Shown: positions 23,073-31,344, numbered from the stretch's first letter. The stretch is 36,252 nucleotides of DNA from Rikenellaceae bacterium (GCA_900769885.1 CAAGIG010000051.1:1-36252), one strand, 5' to 3'. The notes: generated by a model not told the origin, from the letters alone. Numbers and translations are program-made.

Positions 23073-23101
23073 CTCAATTCCGGATGGCTTGAAATTATCA
23101 C
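23073..23101 (+). repeat. Dispersed repeat B, copy 2
   Basis: CAATTCCGGATGGCTTGAAA and its flanks match copy 1 at 22589-22617. A shorter third trace (CAATTCCGAGATAAA) lies near 23173. Confidence 0.55.
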
Positions 23102-23299
23102 GGCATCGAAATAAACTTAGAGTGTACTTATGTGCGTTGCGAAGGCTCATCCGTCTTAATTCAAATTCGTCAATTCCGAGATAAATTTATAGACTTTGGA
23201 AGATGCTTTTTTAGGAAACTTACAAGGTTGCAGTTTTTACCAAGTCTTAGATAAGCAACAGGTATTGAACACAGTTCGGGTACCCTTCTATATGCAAAA

Positions 23300-23333
23300 G
23301 GGTGGACAAATGGTTTTATCCTTTTGTCCACCC
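23300..23333 (-). terminator. Terminator downstream of the orphan beta-helix fragment
   Basis: GGGTGGACAAA (minus strand 23333-23323) pairs perfectly with TTTGTCCACCC (23310-23300) and is followed by TTTT on the minus strand. It lies 50 bp after the fragment's stop codon, so the fragment once had a normal 3' end. Confidence 0.8.
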
Positions 23334-23382
23334 AATTTATTTACTCCGAATAGGAGATTTATGTTACTTCAATCTGTTGCAA

Positions 23383-23682
23383 TTATTTAACGATAATCTG
23401 AGTATCAGTTGTGTTTCCGATAATTTGGCGATCACCGATAAGAGTTGTGCTGGTCAAGGTAAGTTTTGCCTTGGTTGCCGAGGTACGGATTACGATAACA
23501 GCATCATCACTTTCAGCGCAAGCTGATTTCAATGTGCTGTTGGTAATGGCAAATGTCTTTTGATCAGCATTTACAGTTCCGTTTACACCTACGCGAACAG
23601 CGTAACCTGTTACGTCAAAGATGCAGTTGCTCATTTCAAGGGCAGGTTCTTTTAGGGCTAATGATAAAAAAACTGCACCCAT
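23383..23682 (-). pseudogene. Orphan 3' fragment of a beta-helix surface protein
   Basis: This open frame of up to 99 codons has no proper 5' end. Its first ATG (23682) lies inside the terminator of the upstream lipoprotein gene. The sequence (LEMSNCIFDVTGYAVRVG...DDAVIVIRTSATKAKLTLTSTTLI) resembles the C-terminus of that upstream protein (VVENCNIESVKDYGYGIRG...DAPVLIRKATGEYTLNIEG) in order of motifs. It looks like the tail of a paralogous right-handed beta-helix protein whose 5' part was lost. It retains its own stop codon and terminator. It could be a silent donor cassette or simply debris of a duplication. Confidence 0.6.
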
Positions 23683-23696
23683 AGAATGAGTGCAGT
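23664..23696 (-). terminator. Terminator of the surface lipoprotein gene
   Basis: On the minus strand ACTGCAC (23696-23690) pairs with GTGCAGT (23678-23672) over an 11-nt loop, followed by a run of seven T. It lies 24 bp after the lipoprotein stop. Confidence 0.85.
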
Positions 23697-23719
23697 CGTT
23701 AGTATGTGTATAGGATTTA

Positions 23720-26107
23720 TTATCTGTAGATATTCAGTCCCTCACCACCATTAATTGTAATATCTCCGGTTGCAGGAGTTAGAGTTACACCTTCATCGTA
23801 ATCACCAGCTGTTACGATAACTTGGTATGTGTCTGTGGTAATTAGATTATTAACACCTTCAATGTTTAGAGTGTATTCTCCAGTTGCTTTACGGATTAGA
23901 ACAGGAGCATCAGATTTGATAACATTGTTACGAAGAGTCATCTTGTAACCAAGTTTACCTTCGCCTCTGATACCGTATCCATAATCTTTAACAGATTCGA
24001 TGTTGCAGTTTTCAACTACGACATTGTTAGTTTGAGTGAATGAAGCACCTCTTCCACAGTTTTCAAGGCTTACACCATCGATTGTAATGATGTCATCACT
24101 GTTTGATTGGATAAGGGAGTGAAGATTTTTACCGAAACAGTTTTCAACTCTGATGTTTTTAGCTTGACGTAGTCTAAGGGCCACAACGTCAGCAGTTCCA
24201 TTATTTACAAATGAACAATTTCTAACTATAACGTTGTGAGCATAACGTTGATTGCTTGCAGTTGAGTTAGAGCTGATGAAGTCGATATTGCTATTTCCAT
24301 TGTTAACGAAGTTGATTCCGTCAAGAATCATAGTCTCAGCTTCATTAATTCTAGCATTACCATAAATATAAATGGTTCCTTCAACTTTGTGGTTCAAGCC
24401 ATAGATAGAAGCGTCTACATTAGCTTTTTGGTTGAAGATAAGGTCGCCCTTGATGTCTTGAGTTAGAATAACTGAGGCATCTTCAGTTGCATTATTGATA
24501 GCATCTTGTAGTTGTGTTGCATCTGATACAAGAATTGTGTTAGCAGGGAAGTTGCCAGGAAGAACGATATAGTTGTCGCCATCTTTAATAGCTTGGTATC
24601 CTTTCTCTACAAAGTCCTTTGTAGGATTTTCAGAAAAGTTGTTAGAAGGGTCGAATTTCACGAATGTACCACCATATACATTGATGTCACAACCTGTATT
24701 ACCATTTCCGTGTAGGTTCAATACTGCAAATTGAGGAGCGGCGAAACTATTGTTATCAATTTCTTTAGCTTCGAATGTACCTCCGTAGATGTCAATTATA
24801 CCATTTCCACTTGCGTAGATAACTTCACAAGCAGGAACTACAGAACCGATGTAGTTACCACCTTCGATGATAACTCTTGCATTAGTGTTAGAACGTGCCC
24901 ATACAGCGCGGGTGTTACCTTTTACAGTACCATTACCTTTAATAGTAAGGTTACCATAAACGATGATACCGTCACCTTTTTCAAGTTCAGAACTGTTAGA
25001 AATGTTGGTGATGTTATGGCCGTTAAGGTCGATAACCATATCTTTATTATCAGCAACGATAAGGCTGCTTGTTAATTCAACATCCTTAGTCAATGTAACT
25101 GTACCGCCGTTAAGAGCTGCATAACGAAGTTCCTCTTCCAAGCTGTCAGGATAATTTTCTTCACCATCGAAGATAGGATCAACATCGATATTGAATTTGA
25201 TGTCGCCTGTAAGAACTTCACCGATAACGTTGGTTCTCCAGTTTCTTTGAACGGGAAGATTGTCAACTTTTACTTCGAAAGGTGCCTTGTTGGTTTCCAG
25301 GCTAAATGTAGCATTTACAAGAGCGCTTTCAGCACCGAACATTCCTTCTTCGTTAGCAGTCTGTCCTTGGTCAGCAACAAGGATGTAGCTCAATGACAAA
25401 TATTTGTATGCTTCTTTAACGCCATCTTTGTTGAGGTCAACTTCCAATGTTTCGGTAGGGATGTTAGCGAAATCGTATGTCAAGGGAGTTATCCTGTTAA
25501 CTTGACCATTGAATAGGTTCAATTCGGTAGCTGCGTTGTTGATTACAAGTTTTGATTGAGCAACATAGATACCTGCTTTTGCAGCGTTATCCCAATCTTC
25601 TTGAGTTACACCAAGGTTGATTTGAGCGAAAGGACGTTCAAGGGTTACATCCAAAGCGATGTCACCAACTACTTTGTGGTCAATTGTTTTGAAGAATGCA
25701 TCGCGTGACTCATCATTGTTCAAGCCGGCGTAGTCAATGTAGATATTTTTAATATCTCCATATTGGCCGAATGAGTAAGCTCCGCAATCTTTATCTTGAG
25801 CCCAGAATGCAATTTTGTAGGTTTGACCTTTTGCCAAAGTGATTTCAACTGTGGTAGGGAAGGTTGTTCCTACTTTTTTACCTGCCAAGTCAGCGATGAA
25901 ATTTCCTTTGTCATCGTAAACTGCATAGTAAAGAGCGTCTACGCTGGTACCATCACCGATGGCACGGGTAGCAGATACACCAGGTTCACCAACTGTGAAC
26001 GAAAGTGTAGCAAAATCAGAATCGTTGCCTCTGAAATCCTCTTTCAAAGAGCAAGAACTTGCCAAAAGAACTCCGGCAAGAACGAAAAATGATAAAACTT
26101 TTCTCAT
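23720..26107 (-). CDS. Surface lipoprotein: fimbrillin-like N-terminus and right-handed beta-helix
   Basis: This 795-residue protein has lipobox LLASSC with Cys19, followed by an acidic stretch (SLKEDFRGNDSD) that suggests surface export in Bacteroidota. The N-terminal domain (~30-310) has the pattern ATLSFTVG...SATRA...LYYAVYDDKGN...YKIAFWAQ and resembles DUF6562/fimbrillin-type domains. Residues ~325-795 carry repeating short strands (GTVTLTKDVELTSSLIVADN, IIDIYGGTFEAKE, VVVENCNIESV) typical of a pectate-lyase-like beta-helix. No catalytic site is evident, so an adhesin or glycan-binding role is likely but inferred. It has its own promoter (26182-26189) with an inverted repeat just upstream. 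Confidence 0.75.
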   Translation of the reverse strand: MRKVLSFFVLAGVLLASSCSLKEDFRGNDSDFATLSFTVGEPGVSATRAIGDGTSVDALYYAVYDDKGNFIADLAGKKVGTTFPTTVEITLAKGQTYKIAFWAQDKDCGAYSFGQYGDIKNIYIDYAGLNNDESRDAFFKTIDHKVVGDIALDVTLERPFAQINLGVTQEDWDNAAKAGIYVAQSKLVINNAATELNLFNGQVNRITPLTYDFANIPTETLEVDLNKDGVKEAYKYLSLSYILVADQGQTANEEGMFGAESALVNATFSLETNKAPFEVKVDNLPVQRNWRTNVIGEVLTGDIKFNIDVDPIFDGEENYPDSLEEELRYAALNGGTVTLTKDVELTSSLIVADNKDMVIDLNGHNITNISNSSELEKGDGIIVYGNLTIKGNGTVKGNTRAVWARSNTNARVIIEGGNYIGSVVPACEVIYASGNGIIDIYGGTFEAKEIDNNSFAAPQFAVLNLHGNGNTGCDINVYGGTFVKFDPSNNFSENPTKDFVEKGYQAIKDGDNYIVLPGNFPANTILVSDATQLQDAINNATEDASVILTQDIKGDLIFNQKANVDASIYGLNHKVEGTIYIYGNARINEAETMILDGINFVNNGNSNIDFISSNSTASNQRYAHNVIVRNCSFVNNGTADVVALRLRQAKNIRVENCFGKNLHSLIQSNSDDIITIDGVSLENCGRGASFTQTNNVVVENCNIESVKDYGYGIRGEGKLGYKMTLRNNVIKSDAPVLIRKATGEYTLNIEGVNNLITTDTYQVIVTAGDYDEGVTLTPATGDITINGGEGLNIYR

Positions 26108-26181
26108 AATGATTTTATTAATAATGTTTATTGTGTGTATAAATTTGTCTTTTTAAAACTTTTTGTTACGCTTTAAGTTTT

Positions 26182-26189
26182 CAAATATA
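26182..26189 (-). promoter_or_regulatory. -7 element of the surface lipoprotein gene
   Basis: On the minus strand this reads TATATTTG, a match to TAnnTTTG, giving a leader of about 70 nt to the ATG at 26107. Confidence 0.5.
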
Positions 26190-26199
26190 ATAAAAAATC

Positions 26200-26243
26200 T
26201 TTACATCTTGTAATTATTTTAGTGGTGGTTTTTAAGATGTAAA
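26200..26243. repeat. 10-bp inverted repeat overlapping the -33 region of the lipoprotein promoter
   Basis: TTTACATCTT (26200-26209) and AAGATGTAAA (26234-26243) are perfect inverse copies separated by 24 bp. The arm nearer the gene lies 10-20 bp upstream of the -7 box, so a protein bound there would touch polymerase. It may be an operator or a recombinase site. Confidence 0.5.
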
Positions 26244-26401
26244 TTGCAATAATTTTTGTTGATAGTTTAGATTTGACTTTTTTGTTGGGATAAATCAAAA
26301 ATCAATGATGAGCACCCCTCTGGTCTGTGTTGTATTGAATAGATAAATATCTTTATTCAGACATTGAACAGCCTCAAGTATTATAAAATTAAATAACTTG
26401 A

Positions 26402-27883
26402 TTAAAGCATAGGAGCAACGATTCTCGCAACCGATTCGTATATGCGGTTTTTTCTTGGACGCTGGTTCCACTCTTTGGCAGTTACCTTTTTGCAACGTTT
26501 GAGATCCTCATTGAAACGGGATTCTACGATTTGTGCAGTTTCCTTATCGTAAATAACAGATGTAACCTCGAAGTGGTGTTCAAAACTGCGGTTGTCCATA
26601 TTTGCAGAGCCGATAATGCAGAATTCACCGTCAATGCTCAGTACTTTTGAGTGATTGAATCCTTTTTCAAAAAGGTACACATTTACCCCGGCCGATAGCA
26701 GCTCTGAAATGTAAGACATTGTTCCCCAGTGGGTAAGCCAGGTGTCAGAGCGCTCAGGAATCATCAATGATACTTCTACATCTGACAAAGCGGTGATTTT
26801 GGCTATGTCCAGAATCGTTTCGTTTGGGATGAAATAGGGGGTTATAATGTATATGTGATTTTTGGCTTGAGTTATCGCTGTGGCGTAACAGTGCATTATT
26901 GCTGACCAGTCGCTGTCGGGTCCGGACGAGATAACCTGTGTGTAGTATTTTGAGGTGTCAGACTGCAGACTGATTCTTCTGCCAAGGTCAAATTGAGGAT
27001 AGTATTTTTTCCATTTCAGATTCTTGTTCAATATGAAGAATCTGTCGAGCAGGAAGCTCGCCTGCAGGGAGATGACTGCGTCTCCTGTAAATTTGACGTG
27101 GGTGTCCCGCCATTCTGCAAACTTTCCCCCATCGTAGTATCTGTCGGCAATGTTTACCCCTCCGAGAAAACCGATATTCCCATCTACCACTAAAATTTTT
27201 CTATGGTTTCTGTAGTTTACAAATGGGGGCAAAAAGAGAAGTCTGAATGGGGAAAAGTTAAGAATTTCGACCCCTGCTTCTTCAAGTTCATTCAAAAATG
27301 ATTTTCCTAATTTTCTCCCTCCGAACCCATCGTACATAAATCTCACTTCAACACCCTCTTTCGCCTTTTTGATCATCATATCCTTGAAGAGGTTTCCAAT
27401 GGTGTCATCTTCAACGATAAATGATTGGAGGTGAATATGTTCCTTAGCCTGTTCCATTGCTGAAAGCATCGCGGCGAGAGACTCTTTTCCCGAGAAATAT
27501 ATCTCAATATTGTCGCTTGCGAGCAACATACTGTTGCTGTTTTTGAGACTTTGTATAATTATTTTATGGAAGGATGAGACCTGCTCAGGTAAGTCTTTGG
27601 CTTGATTGTATTTCTTTAAAAAGTCCTGACTGAGGCTCTTTCTGAGTCTCAGGTCACCGGCCCCTTTCCGGCTGTACATTTTCTCTTTTCTGAAATTTCT
27701 TCCAAAGAAAAAGTACATTATCAGACCTATGTACGGGAGCAGCAGCATAACCAGAATCCACGACATTGTCTTGATGGGGTCCCGTCTTTTGAACAACAAT
27801 GAAAATGAGGTGTAGACCACCAGCACAATATTCATTGCATACAAGAGTCCCGTTAATATTTGCCAAAACTGTTCCCAATTCAT
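26402..27883 (-). CDS. cls: Cardiolipin synthase
   Basis: This 493-residue membrane enzyme condenses two phosphatidylglycerols to cardiolipin and glycerol. It has two N-terminal helices (~8-30, ~38-60) with the PLDc_N motif DPIKTMSWILVMLLLPYIG. Two phospholipase D motifs follow, HRKILVVDGNIGFLGGVN and HSKVLSIDGEFCIIGSANMDNRS, so both HxKxxxxD sites are intact. The C-terminus is KNRIYESVARIVAPML. It ends an operon, 2 bp after ubiE/menG. No strong terminator is seen downstream. Confidence 0.93.
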   Translation of the reverse strand: MNWEQFWQILTGLLYAMNIVLVVYTSFSLLFKRRDPIKTMSWILVMLLLPYIGLIMYFFFGRNFRKEKMYSRKGAGDLRLRKSLSQDFLKKYNQAKDLPEQVSSFHKIIIQSLKNSNSMLLASDNIEIYFSGKESLAAMLSAMEQAKEHIHLQSFIVEDDTIGNLFKDMMIKKAKEGVEVRFMYDGFGGRKLGKSFLNELEEAGVEILNFSPFRLLFLPPFVNYRNHRKILVVDGNIGFLGGVNIADRYYDGGKFAEWRDTHVKFTGDAVISLQASFLLDRFFILNKNLKWKKYYPQFDLGRRISLQSDTSKYYTQVISSGPDSDWSAIMHCYATAITQAKNHIYIITPYFIPNETILDIAKITALSDVEVSLMIPERSDTWLTHWGTMSYISELLSAGVNVYLFEKGFNHSKVLSIDGEFCIIGSANMDNRSFEHHFEVTSVIYDKETAQIVESRFNEDLKRCKKVTAKEWNQRPRKNRIYESVARIVAPML

Positions 27884-27885
27884 AG

Positions 27886-28617
27886 TTATTCTATGTTTGC
27901 TGGTTTGATTGCGGTGTAGAGACAGGCAACTCCGCCGGTCAGGGATTTGTAATTGGAGCGGATGAATTTACCTGATTCCAATTCTTTGCAAAAATCTTCT
28001 CTGCAAGGGAATCTGAATGAGGATTCTGGGAGGTAGGTGTAGGCCCATTTCTGTTTGGAAACAAGATTTCCCACCGCAGGAAGTATTTTCCTGAAATAGA
28101 ATGTGTAGAGTCCTTTCCAAAGTTTGTTTTTAGGAATGGAGAATTCCAAAATGGCAAGCAGCCCTCCGGGTTTGAGCACTCGGTACAATTCTTCAATACA
28201 TTTGCTCCGCTTGTCAAAGTTTCTTATTCCGAATGAGATGGTTATTCCATCAAAGGTATTCTCCTCAAAAGGTAACTGGCTGGCATCTGCTATTATAAAA
28301 TCGATATTTTCAATGCCACTTTTCTGACATTTCCTGATGGCTACCTTAACCATCTCTTCTGAAATGTCAGTTCCTGTCACTTTTGCACCTTTATTATATA
28401 TTGCAATGGAAACATCTCCGGTACCACAGGCCAAATCAAGAATATGAGCCTTGTCAATTTCTGTTTTCTTGGCAACGCTCTTTACCAATTTTTTTCTCCA
28501 GGAGATATCTATCCCGAAAGATAGCAAGTGGTTCAGCAAATCGTAGGTTGGGGCTATCGAATTGAACATTGAGGAGATGGTCTCTCTCTCCTTGGAAAGT
28601 TCTCTGTTCTCTGTCAT
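27886..28617 (-). CDS. ubiE/menG: Demethylmenaquinone methyltransferase
   Basis: This 243-residue SAM-dependent enzyme methylates demethylmenaquinone in the last step of menaquinone synthesis, fitting an anaerobe that uses fumarate respiration. Motifs are MFNSIAPTYDLLNHLLSFGID, the SAM site LDLACGTGDVS and FGIRNFDKR, followed by LEFSIPKN. I chose ATG 28617 rather than 28638, because the family starts near MTENRE and the longer form would overlap the previous gene. It begins 1 bp after the upstream stop, so the genes are coupled. Confidence 0.93.
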   Translation of the reverse strand: MTENRELSKERETISSMFNSIAPTYDLLNHLLSFGIDISWRKKLVKSVAKKTEIDKAHILDLACGTGDVSIAIYNKGAKVTGTDISEEMVKVAIRKCQKSGIENIDFIIADASQLPFEENTFDGITISFGIRNFDKRSKCIEELYRVLKPGGLLAILEFSIPKNKLWKGLYTFYFRKILPAVGNLVSKQKWAYTYLPESSFRFPCREDFCKELESGKFIRSNYKSLTGGVACLYTAIKPANIE

Positions 28618-28618
28618 C

Positions 28619-29011
28619 CTATTTAAGATAATCCTCAATTATTCCGAGTGAGTGTCCGTCATAGCGGAATTCACCTTTGGTGACGTGACCTAATAGGGTG
28701 GTCTCGATTTCGTGATTGAACATAAAGTCCACAAAATCATTCTCCTGTTCTTCGTTTACTGATACGATGGCCACATATTTTGTATTTCCTTTAAGGAATT
28801 CCTGGTCTGTAAGCTCAGAGTCTCCTGTAATGTCAAAACCGAGTTTGTTCTTTTTGCAGCTTTCAACAAGGGTTTCAAAAATGCCGTTTGCACCAATGCG
28901 TCTGATAGAAGAGATGAAGTCGCTGTCTGTTGCATCTTCAAGATAATTAATGGCTTCCACAGATGAGATGAGGTATAGTGTTTCCCCTTTGCTATAAAAA
29001 TCTTTATTCAT
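28619..29011 (-). CDS. Small protein resembling an AIR-synthase C-terminal domain
   Basis: This 130-residue soluble protein ends in TLLGHVTKGEFRYDGHSLGIIEDYL, which resembles the GxVTxG end of the C-terminal domain found in PurM/PurL/SelD-type proteins. The middle has DSELTDQEFLKGN, like the segment that precedes it. The ATP-binding N-terminal domain (~150 residues) is missing, so catalysis alone is unlikely. It could be a regulatory or partner subunit. It leads an operon with ubiE/menG and cls, which gives no purine context. Family assignment is tentative. Confidence 0.5.
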   Translation of the reverse strand: MNKDFYSKGETLYLISSVEAINYLEDATDSDFISSIRRIGANGIFETLVESCKKNKLGFDITGDSELTDQEFLKGNTKYVAIVSVNEEQENDFVDFMFNHEIETTLLGHVTKGEFRYDGHSLGIIEDYLK

Positions 29012-29072
29012 AAATTCAGTTTAAAATAGTCAATTTGAATTTTTATGTAAAAATAAACTTTTTTGACGAATG

Positions 29073-29105
29073 TTGTTCTATTTTCAATAAAAGATTGTAT
29101 ATTTG
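29073..29105 (+). promoter_or_regulatory. Promoter of tRNA-Leu
   Basis: TTG (29073-29075), a 22-bp spacer and TATATTTG (29098-29105) precede the tRNA by 10 nt, a typical position for a tRNA promoter in this phylum. The spacer is slightly long. Confidence 0.6.
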
Positions 29106-29115
29106 CACCCCACAA

Positions 29116-29199
29116 GCCCAGATGGTGAAATTGGTAGACACGCTACTTTGAGGGGGTAGTGCCGATTACGGTGTGCAAGTTCGAGTCTTGTTCTGGGCA
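29116..29199 (+). tRNA. tRNA-Leu (anticodon GAG)
   Basis: This 84-nt class II tRNA has acceptor stem GCCCAGA/TCTGGGC and anticodon loop TTGAGGG (GAG) closed by CTACT/GGTAG. It has a long variable arm and T-loop AGTTCGAGTCTTG. The discriminator is A and CCA is not encoded. It reads CUC and CUU leucine codons. Confidence 0.95.
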
Positions 29200-29205
29200 C
29201 ACAGA

Positions 29206-29237
29206 AAAGAGGAAGAATGTCAAAGTTCTTCCTCTTT
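29206..29237 (+). terminator. Terminator after tRNA-Leu
   Basis: AAAGAGGAAGAA (29206-29217) pairs perfectly with 29226-29237 over an 8-nt loop, and a T-rich run follows. It isolates the tRNA from the sigma-factor operon. Confidence 0.9.
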
Positions 29238-29373
29238 TTCTTTTTATACCACGAATGTCGATCCTGCAAAGATTCTGAAAAAAAGAATAAATTTCTGACA
29301 TTTTTGCAGATTGCTGTAGTTTTTTGAAGGGTTTGTTGTTTAATGTAGAAAAACAATCCAATGAAGATCATTT

Positions 29374-29847
29374 ATGGAAAATAATGAAAGAGAATTTGCG
29401 CGAATTGTAAGGGAGAACAAAAGGAGGATTTATTCTGTCTGTTATATGTTCTCCAAGGATTCAGAGCAGGTTAATGATTTGTTCCAGGATATCCTTATAA
29501 ATATTTGGAACGGCCTCAAATCGTATGGTGGGGACAAGCATCTGAGTACTTGGATATGGAGAGTGAGTCTGAATACCTGTATCAATTATTCCAAGAAAAA
29601 GAAAAGGGAACTTCCGACTCTCCCGCTCGATGTGACATTTAACCTATATGAGCCAACGGATGAGGATTCGATGCAAATCAGGCAACTTTATGATCGGATC
29701 AACAAATTGGGATTCATTGACAGAAGTATTATTCTGATGTGGCTCGAAAATATGAGTTATGAGGATATTGGGGCAATATTGGGAATAACAGCCAATAATG
29801 TCTCTGTGAAGTTGGTCAGAATAAGGGAAAAGTTGAAACAGATGTAA
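29374..29847 (+). CDS. ECF-type RNA polymerase sigma factor
   Basis: This 157-residue sigma-70-family protein has region 2 (~5-75: VNDLFQDILINIWNGLKSYGG, STWIWRVSLNTCINYSKKKKR) and region 4 (~100-155: GFIDRSIILMWLENMSYEDIGAILGI, NNVSVKLVRIREKLKQ), with no region 3. The layout is that of extracytoplasmic-function sigma factors, which respond to envelope cues. It is the first gene of a four-gene set. The next gene, 20 bp on, is a membrane protein in the place of an anti-sigma factor. I see no TAnnTTTG box just upstream, which would fit self-activation from its own promoter type. Confidence 0.9.
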   Translation: MENNEREFARIVRENKRRIYSVCYMFSKDSEQVNDLFQDILINIWNGLKSYGGDKHLSTWIWRVSLNTCINYSKKKKRELPTLPLDVTFNLYEPTDEDSMQIRQLYDRINKLGFIDRSIILMWLENMSYEDIGAILGITANNVSVKLVRIREKLKQM

Positions 29848-29867
29848 ATTTCAAAAAACAGAGCAAT

Positions 29868-30455
29868 ATGAACAATAAGGATAATTTTGAAATATCGCAG
29901 GAATTGGAGCAAATGCGTCAGCAGTTTGATATTCTTTCCAGAAGGTTGGATGAACAAAATATCGTAACTGATGGAATTTTAAGGTCTTGCGCAAAGGAAA
30001 AGATAACTAAGTACAATAATCGCACAATCTGGATTCCACTGGTTGCTTGGGCAGTATTGGGTGGATGGATAATCATCAAGCAGATTGATTATGGAATGCC
30101 ACAGTGGAGCAATATTATGACAGTCTGTGCAGTGGTTTTGGAGTTGGCAATATTTTTGTTAAAGAAGATACAACAGAGTCGTCTGCTGAATTTCAATGCT
30201 GTGGTAAAGGTTTTTTCGCAGCAGGTTAAGCAGCTTAAAAATTCCCATTTGAAACTGACAGTATTGTCAGGAGTGATTGCATATATATGGGTTGCAATAT
30301 GGATTTGGTTGTTTTTCAGTATGTATCCAATAACCTCAATGACTGGAATCGTGCTGCTGGTGGTTTATGTTGCAGTAATGTCTTTTTTACATCTGCGCGC
30401 GGAAATGAAAGCACTTCATATTTTGGACGAAATAGTTCGTGATATTGAACAATAA
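29868..30455 (+). CDS. Four-helix membrane protein, candidate anti-sigma factor
   Basis: This 195-residue protein has a soluble, probably cytosolic N-terminus (~1-48) with coiled-coil character (EISQELEQMRQQFDILSRRLDEQNIV). Two membrane helices follow (~50-70, ~80-97), then a loop, then two more helices (~128-150, ~155-175). I recognise no named family. Anti-sigma factors usually place a sigma-binding segment in the cytosol before membrane anchors and are encoded directly after their sigma gene, which is the arrangement here. The zinc-binding HxxxCxxC motif of ZAS-type anti-sigmas is absent, so any inhibition would be by another fold. Confidence 0.65.
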   Translation: MNNKDNFEISQELEQMRQQFDILSRRLDEQNIVTDGILRSCAKEKITKYNNRTIWIPLVAWAVLGGWIIIKQIDYGMPQWSNIMTVCAVVLELAIFLLKKIQQSRLLNFNAVVKVFSQQVKQLKNSHLKLTVLSGVIAYIWVAIWIWLFFSMYPITSMTGIVLLVVYVAVMSFLHLRAEMKALHILDEIVRDIEQ

Positions 30456-30467
30456 CAATTTTTGAAT

Positions 30468-31340
30468 ATGAGACGTTTGTTTGCACTTATGGCTGTTTTT
30501 CAGATATTTGCCTCATCTGCTTCTGGCCAACTTTTGTGGAAAGTTACTGGTAAAGGAATTGATAGACCATCGTATATTTTGGGTACGCACCACGCAGTTC
30601 CATTTACTTTTTGTGATTCGATCCCGGGGCTGATGAGGATTTTTGACAAGGTCGATTGCGTTATGGGGGAATTGGATATGATTAAAATGGATCAGATGTC
30701 CCTTGCCCAGCAGCAACAGATGCAGAGCGTAATGATGATGCCAGCAGATACGACACTTGAATCTTTGTTCAGCGAAGAGGAACAGAATCTTTTGAATTCC
30801 TATTTGAAAGAGGTGATGGGAGCCAATCTGCAGACCTTCTCATCGTTGAAGCCTATGACTCTGATGGTTACTTTGCAGAATAAAATTCTGATGGATGTCA
30901 TTCCCGATATTGCCACTATGACAGGTATGGATAAGTATATGCAGACTTTGGCGGTGAGTAAAGGAAAGAGAGTTTCAGGATTGGAAACTGTTGAGTATCA
31001 ATTGAATCTCTTGTATGGAAATTCTTTGCAGGAGCAGGCGAGTGCTTTGTTGGAAATGGCAAGAAAGAATGATAGCAAGGAGGTCCTGATGGAACTGACA
31101 GAAGCATACAAGTCTCAGGATCTGAAGGCTTTGTTGGAAGTCTTTAATAAGCAAATAACTGAATATGAGTACAATGCCTTTGTATTGGTGAGAAATAGAA
31201 ATTGGGTGGAGCAAATTAAGGAACTTCTTCCAGAACAATCGACTATATTTGTAGTCGGTTCCGGACATTTATTGGGTGACGATGGGTTGATTACCCTTTT
31301 GAAGGATAGAGGATTCAAAGTTAAACCGGTTAAAAAATAG
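30468..31340 (+). CDS. TraB/GumN family protein
   Basis: This 290-residue exported protein has a signal peptide (~1-22, ending ASSASGQ) and the TraB/GumN (Tiki-like) motifs. These are SYILGTHHAVPF near residue 40, GELD (~67), RNRNWVEQI and the C-terminal FVVGSGHLLGDDGLI. The GxxH and GE pairs are thought to bind metal, and animal Tiki relatives are proteases. It may be a periplasmic protease or processing factor acting on envelope or surface proteins; that is inferred. I chose ATG 30468 over TTG 30462. It lies between the sigma/anti-sigma pair and the outer-membrane barrel gene. Confidence 0.85.
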   Translation: MRRLFALMAVFQIFASSASGQLLWKVTGKGIDRPSYILGTHHAVPFTFCDSIPGLMRIFDKVDCVMGELDMIKMDQMSLAQQQQMQSVMMMPADTTLESLFSEEEQNLLNSYLKEVMGANLQTFSSLKPMTLMVTLQNKILMDVIPDIATMTGMDKYMQTLAVSKGKRVSGLETVEYQLNLLYGNSLQEQASALLEMARKNDSKEVLMELTEAYKSQDLKALLEVFNKQITEYEYNAFVLVRNRNWVEQIKELLPEQSTIFVVGSGHLLGDDGLITLLKDRGFKVKPVKK

Positions 31341-31344
31341 GAGG
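31339..31344 (+). promoter_or_regulatory. Strong Shine-Dalgarno sequence before the barrel gene
   Basis: AGGAGG overlaps the TraB/GumN stop codon (31338-31340) and lies 4 nt before the ATG at 31349. Strong Shine-Dalgarno sites are uncommon in this phylum and in this window, so this supports efficient coupled translation. Confidence 0.6.

Larger units (their letters stand above)
22198..23382. other. Long stretch without a convincing gene, bearing decayed repeats
   Basis: About 1.2 kb between the tRNA-Arg terminator and the orphan beta-helix fragment has only short open frames (up to ~74 codons), with no family signature and no promoter upstream of any of them. It holds a palindrome (22482-22503), a pair of ~21-bp repeats (22418 and 23045), a pair of ~29-bp repeats (22589 and 23073), four degenerate ~73-bp tandem repeats (22730-23021) and a minus-strand terminator (23300-23333). 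The position directly downstream of a tRNA gene, where elements often integrate, suggests remains of one or more insertions. No integrase or flanking direct repeat of the tRNA end was seen. Confidence 0.6.

Noticed and set aside
22393..23526. Short plus-strand open frames in the gene desert (for example 22393-22608, 23196-23390 and 23302-23526)
   Set aside because: They run through a palindrome, repeats, a minus-strand terminator or the orphan fragment. They have no promoter and no recognisable protein features.
29084..29371. Minus-strand open frames covering tRNA-Leu
   Set aside because: They translate the tRNA and its terminator in reverse and have no independent support.
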